Source: UBA1738 sp045538755
GTDB taxonomy: Bacteria; Bacillota; Clostridia; UBA1381
Direction: 5' to 3'
NCBI GenBank assembly: GCA_045538755.1
Contig: JAZQEC010000033.1
Location: 1 to 11,159, forward strand
DNA length: 11,159 nt
Under the pieces are notes generated by a model. That model saw only the letters and a program-made list of their open reading frames with translations. It made no database searches and was not told the DNA's origin. Numbering within the stretch: position 1 is the stretch's first letter; every line of letters begins with the position of its first letter. Both the position numbers and the translations under genes were made by a program. Shown here in pieces: positions 5,508-10,673 of the stretch.

Positions 5508-5566
5508 ACTTATTTTGTTAATAAATGTATATACTTACCGTTAATAATTGTTAATACATATCGCCC
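5508..5566. other. AT-rich stretch upstream of the recombinase promoter
   Basis: A run of TTAATAA, TGTATATAC and TTAATAATTGTTAA sequences with an ATGTAT/ATACAT inverted pair (5525-5530, 5554-5559). It contains no gene. It could be a protein-binding or attachment region next to the recombinase operon, but no core site can be identified. Confidence 0.3.
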
Positions 5567-5600
5567 TTTTTGCCCTTCTGATACACACACCGCGGCGATG

Positions 5601-5620
5601 GCACCGCCTTGCGGCGGTGC
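5601..5620 (-). terminator. GCAA-tetraloop hairpin after the 25-aa gene
   Basis: On the minus strand this reads GCACCGCC-GCAA-GGCGGTGC. It overlaps the last base of the stop codon of the 25-aa gene. It is the same structure as 3898-3917, with one C-G pair replaced by A-T on both sides of the stem and the loop unchanged. It probably forms the 3' end of a short minus-strand transcript. Confidence 0.55.
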
Positions 5621-5697
5621 TACGGTTGGTGTCGCCGGGTTACATAGTTTAGCCAGGCTCCGACTATCAAAACTACTACAAAAAGAAGTGCTTCCAT
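5620..5697 (-). CDS. Putative 25-aa membrane microprotein
   Basis: Minus-strand ATG at 5697 gives MEALLFVVVLIVGAWLNYVT followed by RRHQP and a stop. Residues 3-18 form one hydrophobic segment, and a basic tail (RRH) would place the C terminus in the cytoplasm. A 3'-end hairpin touches its stop codon, which supports a transcribed unit. No clear promoter was found upstream in 5698-5840. Very short hydrophobic peptides are common on phages and plasmids and can act in lysis, exclusion or toxicity, but nothing here shows a specific role. A chance frame remains possible. Confidence 0.4.
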   Translation of the reverse strand: MEALLFVVVLIVGAWLNYVTRRHQP

Positions 5698-5842
5698 GAC
5701 CATAATACGCTCACACTTCCTTCTTCCCTCCTTAAACTTTCTTAAAAAAGCAAAAAGACTTTCTCCCTGCTCCCGCCCCGATTGTCAAAAAAAAATCAGT
5801 TAATCGCCCCTATCGCCCGCCTGACTCCCGCCTAAGTCGCGG

Positions 5843-5874
5843 TTTGGTCGCTTCAACGTTTTTTTGTACCTTTG
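5843..5874 (+). promoter_or_regulatory. Strong Bacteroidota-type promoter for the late operon
   Basis: TTTG (5843-5846), 20 bases, TACCTTTG (5867-5874). Both boxes match the Bacteroidota consensus exactly, and transcription should begin near 5880, about 60 nt before the first late gene. This is the best promoter in the window and lies just ahead of the paired 304/315-aa proteins and the lysis genes. Confidence 0.8.
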
Positions 5875-5941
5875 CCGACGTTAGAATACGTCTACGCGGA
5901 TGCTGGCCGATTCCAGCAGCTTTACTAAGGTACATATATTT

Positions 5942-6856
5942 ATGGCTCAATCTCAAACCTATTTCGGTCTGCGTCGGGGCTCGACCAAAACCCAGACGTT
6001 CAGCATCCTGAACGGCAAACAAATCACTAAGGACCGCCAGATTGGTGGCCGGAACCCTCGCACTCCTGAGATGATGACGCAGCGCATGGTCATGGCCACC
6101 GCGTCCGCTGCCTACGCTCTCATGAAGCAGATAGTTGACCACTCTTTTGAGGGTATCACGTATGGTGCTCACACCATGTCGGAGTTTATCCGCGTCAACG
6201 CTGCTGCTTTGCGCGACAACATCAATGCTGGTACGGACAACTTCGCTTACAACCCCTACCGCGACCGTGCTATGTATCCAGGGGCTTACATCATGTCTCG
6301 TGGTACGGCTGCACCTATCACCGTAGTATCGGCGCCCGAAGCCGGCAAAGTGTCCATCGCCATTTCAGGTGATGGTGCTACGGGCATCAAGATTGTTTAT
6401 ACTAAGGTTAATGCTGGTGTGGCCCTCAAGATGTATCAAATCCTCAATGCCTTCAACTGTACCGTTGGTGACATGGCCACAGTCTGTTTCATTTACGGCG
6501 ATCGGTACTCTGAGGGCTACTCTTTTGGGTTCGTTCGCTTCCGTTTTCTCAAGACGGACTCTCTGGCTATTACGACTGAAAACATCCGCGACTACATCAA
6601 GGTGGAGTCCAATTTGCCGTTTACGCTGGCTCTTACCGACGCTGGCTTGGAATACACTGTCACGCCTCCTGGCTACGACAACAATGTCGCTGGTGCCTAC
6701 TGCTGCATCCACTCGCTGAAAGCTGCCAACGGCTGGCTCCGCTCGAACACCGCCTTCGAGTTTGAGGAGGGTATCGACATTTCACCTGTCGCTGAGTCCG
6801 CCCTGGCTACCTACCCACTCGGCCCGTCGTACGTCCTGAACGGTGGCGACGTGTAG
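5942..6856 (+). CDS. Late protein A, candidate virion protein (304 aa), paralogue of late protein B
   Basis: The protein begins MAQSQTYFGLRRGSTKTQTF. I chose 5942 over the in-frame ATG at 5900 because it aligns exactly with the start of the next gene product. An ungapped alignment of residues 1-120 with the paralogue gives 61 identities, including GSTK (13-16), NPRT (38-41), SAAYA (55-59) and DHSF (66-69). The ends also match (YPxGxSYxLNGGD). The middle differs. There is no signal peptide, membrane segment or catalytic motif. First position behind the strong late promoter, and a lysis cassette downstream, make a major structural protein the best guess. An adhesin or spike protein is possible. 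I cannot name the family. Confidence 0.85.
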   Translation: MAQSQTYFGLRRGSTKTQTFSILNGKQITKDRQIGGRNPRTPEMMTQRMVMATASAAYALMKQIVDHSFEGITYGAHTMSEFIRVNAAALRDNINAGTDNFAYNPYRDRAMYPGAYIMSRGTAAPITVVSAPEAGKVSIAISGDGATGIKIVYTKVNAGVALKMYQILNAFNCTVGDMATVCFIYGDRYSEGYSFGFVRFRFLKTDSLAITTENIRDYIKVESNLPFTLALTDAGLEYTVTPPGYDNNVAGAYCCIHSLKAANGWLRSNTAFEFEEGIDISPVAESALATYPLGPSYVLNGGDV

Positions 6857-6907
6857 ATCTGCTGATTTTTACCTATATTTTTTCATACAATCTTAATTCT
6901 TTATCTT

Positions 6908-7855
6908 ATGGCTACTTCAAAATCTTTTTTCGGTAAGCGCACGGGATCTACAAAATCCTTCACGTTCACCGTTTTCAACAACAAACAGGTTACAAAGGAG
7001 AAGGCTGAGCAAGTCAAAAACCCGCGCACCCTTGCCCAGATGCGAAACCGCATGGTCCTCACCACATCGTCTGCTGCCTACGCTGCCATGAAGGAAATTA
7101 TCGACCATTCGTTCCAGGGCTACACCTATGGCCTCCAGAACATGTCGCGCTTCCAGTCTATCAACAACAAGCTGCTCCGCGCCAACATCGGTGCCGCGAC
7201 ACCGCAGTTCGCCTATTGCAACTACGGCGAAGCTAAGCTGCTTCCCGGTGCCTATCAGGTTTCCGAGGGCAAGCTGAACTCACTCCGCTCTGGCTTGTTC
7301 ACTGCTCAGCAGAACGCTAACGACGGTCAGTCAATTCTTGTCAATGCCAATATCAATCTTGGCGACAGTGATTTGACCGCTGATAACGTACTTGCGGCTA
7401 TCGGCATTGCCGTCGGCGATATGGTCACCACTGTTGTGATTTGGCGTGAAGGTGCTGCTGGGCCTTACCACTTTGACTACATTCGTTTGAAGTCTTTGAA
7501 GGCTGGTACCACTGTGCTGACTTCTGACAATATAGCGGAATATTTTTCGCTTGAGTCGTCGCGGCCATGCGACTTTAGTACTATCGCCAAAGCCGATATT
7601 TCGTTCTACTTCGAGGCGCAGGGCGGTGTTACATCTGCTCCTATTGGTTCTGCCTTCATCGTTTCATCGATGCGAAACGGCAGCTGGGCGCGCTCTACCG
7701 AGGTTTTAGCCTGGCCTCAAAACTTCACGTTTGAGCCTTCGGCAGATGCTGCTATCACTACCTATCCCGTTGGAGGTTCCTATATCCTCAACGGTGGTGA
7801 CGCTGTTAACGGCTACAGCGAAGGTTCGTCGGAGGAGGAAGTGCCTGGTCCTTAA
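6908..7855 (+). CDS. Late protein B, candidate virion protein (315 aa), paralogue of late protein A
   Basis: The protein begins MATSKSFFGKRTGSTKSFTF and shares about half its residues with late protein A over residues 1-120 without a gap. Both carry the K-N-P-R-T-x-x-Q-M-x-x-R-M-type segment around residues 37-49 (the first K is R in A). It ends in the same YPVGGSYILNGGD block and then adds an acidic tail (GSSEEEVPGP) that A lacks. The N-terminal part looks helical, and the rest beta-rich with many Ser, Thr and Gly. The gene follows A after 51 bp with no promoter or terminator between, so both are co-expressed. Paired capsid, fibre or minor structural subunits are the likely reading. This is inference from context. 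Confidence 0.85.
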   Translation: MATSKSFFGKRTGSTKSFTFTVFNNKQVTKEKAEQVKNPRTLAQMRNRMVLTTSSAAYAAMKEIIDHSFQGYTYGLQNMSRFQSINNKLLRANIGAATPQFAYCNYGEAKLLPGAYQVSEGKLNSLRSGLFTAQQNANDGQSILVNANINLGDSDLTADNVLAAIGIAVGDMVTTVVIWREGAAGPYHFDYIRLKSLKAGTTVLTSDNIAEYFSLESSRPCDFSTIAKADISFYFEAQGGVTSAPIGSAFIVSSMRNGSWARSTEVLAWPQNFTFEPSADAAITTYPVGGSYILNGGDAVNGYSEGSSEEEVPGP

Positions 7856-7886
7856 TCTGCTATCTTACAAGTTCTACTCTTTTCAC

Positions 7887-7914
7887 GGCAGCAGCACACG
7901 CAGGTGCTGCTGCC
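7887..7914 (+). terminator. 11-bp perfect hairpin between the paired late genes and the lysis genes
   Basis: GGCAGCAGCAC (7887-7897), loop ACGCAG, GTGCTGCTGCC (7904-7914). No T-run follows, and the next gene starts 23 bases later. It could be a partial terminator or a processing site that lowers lysis gene expression relative to the genes upstream. Confidence 0.55.
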
Positions 7915-7936
7915 ATATCTTAAACCTTCTTTTATC

Positions 7937-8182
7937 ATGTTCCGACACCGAAAAATCGAATACTGCACCGCTGTTACGTCATTCATTACAGCCATCGTCT
8001 TTGCCTTCGTCTCGCTGGCAATCAGCACAAAGCATGAGATTGCAGCTGGCAACTGTACCATCATCGCTCAGTTCCTTCTGCTGACAGCTTCCATTTTCGG
8101 TATAGACTATAAGCTCAATAACTTTGGATCGTCTGTCAAGTCCAATTCCCAAAACCCTTCACCCTATGCGGAAAATCAATAA
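7937..8182 (+). CDS. Holin-like membrane protein, 81 aa
   Basis: A basic N terminus (MFRHRK) is followed by two hydrophobic segments, about residues 10-30 and 40-57, and a polar tail rich in Ser and Asn. Two membrane spans, small size and a position directly before an amidase fit a class II-type holin, which would form lesions in the inner membrane to release or trigger the endolysin. The start at 7937 was preferred to the GTG at 7904 because the latter lies within the hairpin arm. The gene overlaps the amidase start by 17 bases. No specific holin family is recognised, so the call rests on topology and order. Confidence 0.7.
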   Translation: MFRHRKIEYCTAVTSFITAIVFAFVSLAISTKHEIAAGNCTIIAQFLLLTASIFGIDYKLNNFGSSVKSNSQNPSPYAENQ

Positions 8183-8582
8183 AATCATCATCCACTGCAC
8201 GGCCAATCGCCCAGGCTGCAAGATGAAGGAGTTAGATTTCCGCAAACTCAGACAGCAGACTAAATGCGGGTACCATTACATCGTGTTTGAGGATGGCCGC
8301 TGGTTTAACGATGTCCCAGTCGAGAATATCGCCAACCATTGCCGTTTCCACAACGCTGACTCCATCGGCATCGCCTATGTCGGAGGGCTGGATGCCCACA
8401 ACGTCACGGCTGACACGCGCACGCCTGAGCAGAAAAAGACCCTTCGCTTTCTTCTGAAACAATTATTGAAACGCTTCCCGGTACCCATCTACGGCCACCG
8501 TCACTTCAACAACGGCAAAGTGTGCCCATGCTTCGATGCCGACGCAGAATATAAAAACTTGCTCCATGAAGTTGAGAAATAA
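8166..8582 (+). CDS. N-acetylmuramoyl-L-alanine amidase (endolysin, T7 lysozyme-like), 138 aa
   Basis: The protein is a single amidase_2 domain that cuts the bond between MurNAc and L-alanine in peptidoglycan. H10 (IIIHCTA), H111 (YGHRHF) and C120 are the expected zinc ligands, K118 of GKVCP matches the catalytic lysine, and Y36 in GYHYIV matches the conserved tyrosine of T7 lysozyme. No signal peptide is present, so export would depend on the holin before it. Length and motifs are those of the endolysins carried by many Bacteroidota phages. The start at 8166 gives MRKINKIIIH and overlaps the holin-like gene by 17 bases. The 3' end overlaps the spanin candidate by 17 bases. Confidence 0.93.
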   Translation: MRKINKIIIHCTANRPGCKMKELDFRKLRQQTKCGYHYIVFEDGRWFNDVPVENIANHCRFHNADSIGIAYVGGLDAHNVTADTRTPEQKKTLRFLLKQLLKRFPVPIYGHRHFNNGKVCPCFDADAEYKNLLHEVEK

Positions 8583-9042
8583 CTGTCTGACTGTTTGCAT
8601 CATGCTTTTTGCTTCGATGCTAACTTGCTGCCGCTCCATGGAGCGCCAGCTCTCTGAAACTTTGCAGTTAGACACCCTCAGAATATGCAGAAACCTCGTC
8701 AATTCCTTATATCTTGACCTATGTGACACAATCGACATCACTATTACTCCTGGTACCATGACCGACAGCTTGAAACAAGCCGGCACGGTTGTACCACTAT
8801 CTGGTACACGTATCGTAAGACACATGACAGCAGCTGCCCGTCAGCGTTCAGCTGACACAACAACAACTCAACAAACGCGCTCAACCAAAAATTACACATA
8901 CCGTTCAAAACAACGTCACGTTTCACACACAGGTTTAAGTTTGTTTTTAGATAGGTTTTTAGTTATTGGAATCTTCTTGTCCCTATCATTTGTATGCGTA
9001 TCTCTCTTTCTTTTGATAGGGAAAAAAGGGTGGCCACTGTGA
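8566..9042 (+). CDS. Candidate unimolecular spanin (lipoprotein with C-terminal membrane span), 158 aa
   Basis: The protein begins with a lipoprotein-like signal, a basic n-region, a hydrophobic core (residues 7-20) and cysteines at 21 and 22. A polar Thr, Ser, Gln and Arg-rich middle follows to about residue 125, then one strong membrane span at residues 131-152 with a KKGWPL tail. Lipid at one end and an inner-membrane anchor at the other is the topology of u-spanins such as T1 gp11, which join inner and outer membranes during lysis. The lipobox is not canonical (Met-Leu-Thr-Cys, or Leu-Thr-Cys-Cys). It overlaps the amidase by 17 bases and ends the lysis cassette. Confidence 0.68.
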   Translation: MKLRNNCLTVCIMLFASMLTCCRSMERQLSETLQLDTLRICRNLVNSLYLDLCDTIDITITPGTMTDSLKQAGTVVPLSGTRIVRHMTAAARQRSADTTTTQQTRSTKNYTYRSKQRHVSHTGLSLFLDRFLVIGIFLSLSFVCVSLFLLIGKKGWPL

Positions 9043-9059
9043 CAGTGCCCACCTTCTTT
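9029..9059 (+). terminator. Terminator of the lysis cassette
   Basis: GGTGGCCACTG (9029-9039) pairs with CAGTGCCCACC (9043-9053) with one mismatch, around the loop TGA. That loop is the stop codon of the spanin candidate. TTCTTT follows. The hairpin thus overlaps the end of the coding region. Confidence 0.6.
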
Positions 9060-9077
9060 CATGTCTCTATGGCTATA

Positions 9078-9110
9078 ATTTTTGATTTTCCACCTTAGAT
9101 TTTTGATTTT
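9078..9110. repeat. Two 12-bp AT-rich repeats, 21 bp apart
   Basis: ATTTTTGATTTT occurs at 9078-9089 and 9099-9110, two helical turns apart and directly upstream of the promoter at 9114. This could be an upstream activator or repressor site. Confidence 0.4.
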
Positions 9111-9113
9111 TAC

Positions 9114-9144
9114 TTGCACCTTCCAAATATTCTGTTTACATTTG
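9114..9144 (+). promoter_or_regulatory. Bacteroidota-type promoter for the small RNA
   Basis: TTG (9114-9116), 20 bases, TACATTTG (9137-9144). The boxes and spacing match the other two promoters in the window. The start should lie near 9150, with no coding region for over 200 bases. Confidence 0.7.
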
Positions 9145-9149
9145 CAGCC

Positions 9150-9256
9150 GTGAGAGGATAGCAGGCTCCGCAGAGGTGCGACCTGTGAACGTATCACAGC
9201 AGGTCAAGCAGTACTTGGCGGGCGGTGGCGGGCTTCTCTGTTGCCGCCTTTTTTGT
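9150..9256 (+). ncRNA. Probable small non-coding RNA, about 105 nt
   Basis: A consensus promoter ends at 9144 and an intrinsic terminator with six Ts ends at 9254, with no credible frame between. Inside, GACCTGTGA (9180-9188) can pair with TCACA and GGTC up to 9205 to give a bulged stem. Next comes a G-rich segment (9217-9232) with five GG or GGG runs, which feeds into the terminator stem. No known RNA family is recognised. It may be a trans-acting regulator, an antisense-type copy control or a decoy RNA. The next gene is 107 bases downstream, so it might also be an attenuated leader for that operon. Confidence 0.6.
9227..9254 (+). terminator. Intrinsic terminator of the small RNA
   Basis: GGCGG (9227-9231) pairs with CCGCC (9244-9248), extended by a C-G pair past a bulged G. 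The loop is TTCTCTGTT, and TTTTTT follows at 9249-9254. Confidence 0.7.
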
Positions 9257-9320
9257 TTATCATAACACGCCCTATTCGCGAGTACTATTTTGCTTAATGG
9301 CGATTGTGTCAACTGCTGAC

Positions 9321-9354
9321 CTGTTAATGTAAGTCACCTCGGCTACTTTAACAG
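9321..9354. promoter_or_regulatory. Inverted repeat before the 128-aa gene
   Basis: CTGTTAA (9321-9327) and TTAACAG (9348-9354) are perfectly complementary with 20 bases between, ending 8 bases before the next start codon. The spacing suits a dimeric repressor site. No consensus promoter was found, although TACTTTAA (9344-9351) is a weak -7-like box. Confidence 0.35.
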
Positions 9355-9362
9355 ATTGCGGC

Positions 9363-9749
9363 ATGAAAGCCAAGTACATTTTTATTCATGCGCAGGATGA
9401 GATTCGAGTAGACACGGTTATATATACCGTCATGCTCGGTACTTCATCAGAAGACCAAAAAATCCTGCAACGGTGCCAGGCGCTTAGGTTCCTGACGAGT
9501 GTTTATTTCCAGCGGTACGACGCTGCTGTTTCGGACTACCTTTGTCGTATAGCAAAGTCGCTCTTCCCAGGTGTTCTACTTCCTGTCCTACGGCTCCAGC
9601 GTGCGACGCTTACAGGTAGACAGTTTATCCAGCTTCTTAGATCTAAAGTTTTCCTACCCTCCCCCACGTCGGCCGGCTTTGCGAAAACAATGTGTCAACT
9701 TGATACTTCTTTTCTTCACAAACACTCACAGCTATGGAAAAGGAGTTAA
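9363..9749 (+). CDS. Hypothetical protein, 128 aa
   Basis: I do not recognise this protein. It begins MKAKYIFIHAQDEIRVDTVI. The first 75 residues read like an ordinary soluble alpha/beta protein. The remainder is basic, with Leu, Arg and Ser and no clear motif. The 3' end overlaps the start of the 35-aa membrane peptide by 16 bases (ATG to TAA), similar in style to the 17-base overlaps of the lysis genes, and this supports translation to the annotated stop. It lies downstream of the small RNA and upstream of SSB and Rep, so a part in replication control is possible. A chance frame in the second half cannot be excluded. Confidence 0.5.
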   Translation: MKAKYIFIHAQDEIRVDTVIYTVMLGTSSEDQKILQRCQALRFLTSVYFQRYDAAVSDYLCRIAKSLFPGVLLPVLRLQRATLTGRQFIQLLRSKVFLPSPTSAGFAKTMCQLDTSFLHKHSQLWKRS

Positions 9750-9841
9750 ATCTACAGCAGGCAGTTATAGCCTTCATCGTGATTGCAATCGTCTTTCTGA
9801 TTGGTGCGCATATAGAGTTTTTATTCTCTCATAGTTTTTAA
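9734..9841 (+). CDS. 35-aa single-pass membrane microprotein
   Basis: The ATG at 9734 gives MEKELNLQQAVIAFIVIAIV and continues FLIGAHIEFLFSHSF. A charged, polar N terminus (residues 1-8) is followed by an uninterrupted hydrophobic span at about residues 9-24, with an amphipathic C terminus. It starts inside the 128-aa gene, with a GGAG just inside the frame, and ends 15 bp before the SSB start, so it fits a compact operon. Role unknown. Such peptides can be toxins, superinfection exclusion factors or membrane anchors. The regular composition of the frame makes it more likely real than its size would suggest. Confidence 0.55.
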   Translation: MEKELNLQQAVIAFIVIAIVFLIGAHIEFLFSHSF

Positions 9842-9856
9842 CCAAAATTCAACAAC

Positions 9857-10390
9857 ATGTTTAAAGCATTTATCATCGGAAACCTCGGCGCGGATGCCGA
9901 GCTCCACAACGAAAATGGTTCGCAGTTCGTCACATTCAAAGTCGCCCACAATGAGCGCTTCAAAGACCGTGCCGGCAACCAAAACGAGACCTCAGTCTGG
10001 GTGTCGTGTGTACTCAACGGTTCGGCCGATGGCCTTATCAAGTATTTAGTGAAGGGCACTACGGTTTCTGTCTTTGGCGACCTTCGTCTCAAGACTTACC
10101 ACTCGGCCAAAATGCACCGTCTTGTTGCTGGTGCTGATATGTTTGTGCGCTCTATTGACCTCATTGGCCAGCGGCCTGATACTGTGCCGTCGCGCCTCTA
10201 TGACCATGAAGGTGTGCAGCACAATGTTGCCAAATACTTCTACTGTGACACTGCTAAGGGCCAAAAATTATCTACAATGTCAGGGCTCCAGTTCGATTGC
10301 AACAAAGATGGCTGGGTTTCGCCTGTGGATGGCGGGGTTGCCAACAACGCCGACGATGCTGGCTACGATGGCGATACAGGAGTATCTTAA
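9857..10390 (+). CDS. ssb: Single-stranded DNA-binding protein (SSB, OB fold), 177 aa
   Basis: The N-terminal 105 residues are an OB-fold SSB: IGNLGADAE at residues 7-15, FVTFKVAHNERF at 24-35, then WVSC at 48-51 and KGTTVSVFGDLRLK at 66-79. It coats single-stranded DNA and fits the rolling-circle Rep encoded just downstream. Residues 110-160 form an added region not usual in SSBs. The C terminus is acidic (NNADDAGYDGD) but ends GVS and lacks the DDDIPF-type tip that recruits host replication and repair proteins. It is probably the element's own SSB, dedicated to its single-stranded intermediate or virion DNA. It is likely co-transcribed with the 79-aa gene and rep. Confidence 0.85.
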   Translation: MFKAFIIGNLGADAELHNENGSQFVTFKVAHNERFKDRAGNQNETSVWVSCVLNGSADGLIKYLVKGTTVSVFGDLRLKTYHSAKMHRLVAGADMFVRSIDLIGQRPDTVPSRLYDHEGVQHNVAKYFYCDTAKGQKLSTMSGLQFDCNKDGWVSPVDGGVANNADDAGYDGDTGVS

Positions 10391-10402
10391 CACCTTTGCA
10401 CG

Positions 10403-10642
10403 ATGGTACCAGAATCAATCATCAATACTCTAAACAGAGCGTCAGCCACCGAGGTGGCTGACCTCTTATCTTCGGGGTATAGGCATGTGTTCCACGTCAG
10501 ATGCCCGAATGGTGAGACGCTCATTAAGCTACAGCACATAAGAAACGGTAGCTATATGACCCTAAAAACCGCCAAGGAGGGGTATATTCTGCGAAAGAAC
10601 GGAAAAACAGTTAAAACCGTGACTGCTAACCTGAACACGTAA
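10403..10642 (+). CDS. Hypothetical protein, 79 aa
   Basis: I do not recognise this protein. It begins MVPESIINTLNRASATEVAD, has a short helical N-terminal half, then alternating strands (HVFHVRCPNG, LIKLQHI, GYILRKNGKTVKTV), and it is basic. Small size and a beta-rich basic C-terminal half suggest nucleic-acid binding. It starts 12 bp after the SSB stop and ends 31 bp before rep, consistent with an SSB-79 aa-Rep operon. Its codons 13-20 contain a perfect 10-bp inverted repeat (10441-10462), so part of the gene may also serve as a DNA site. Confidence 0.6.
   Translation: MVPESIINTLNRASATEVADLLSSGYRHVFHVRCPNGETLIKLQHIRNGSYMTLKTAKEGYILRKNGKTVKTVTANLNT
10441..10462. repeat. Perfect 10-bp inverted repeat inside the 79-aa gene
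   Basis: GTCAGCCACC and GGTGGCTGAC flank a 2-base GA centre. A stem this long within a coding frame, about 210 bp upstream of rep, is a candidate replication origin hairpin, operator or transcript structure. A tight 2-base loop would favour a protein-binding palindrome over an RNA hairpin. Confidence 0.65.
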
Positions 10643-10673
10643 AAAAACCAAAGGCACATAGACCCCTTCTATT

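Noticed and set aside
5149..5699. 113- and 105-aa plus-strand frames
   Set aside because: They overlap the start of the 95-aa gene, the recombinase promoter and the parS-like site, with irregular, low-complexity peptides.
5810..6172. 120-aa minus-strand frame
   Set aside because: It is antisense to late protein A and covers the late promoter. The plus-strand paralogue alignment shows which strand is coding.
6365..6719. 115- and 116-aa frames within late protein A
   Set aside because: They are shadow frames of a gene confirmed by its paralogue.
5942..7855. Diversity-generating retroelement target pair
   Set aside because: The duplicated genes have a variable middle, but no reverse transcriptase or template repeat is in the circle, and differences are not confined to adenine positions.
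9150..9256. tRNA or riboswitch in the leader region
   Set aside because: No cloverleaf, anticodon arm or recognised aptamer was seen, and the terminator closes the unit well before the next gene.
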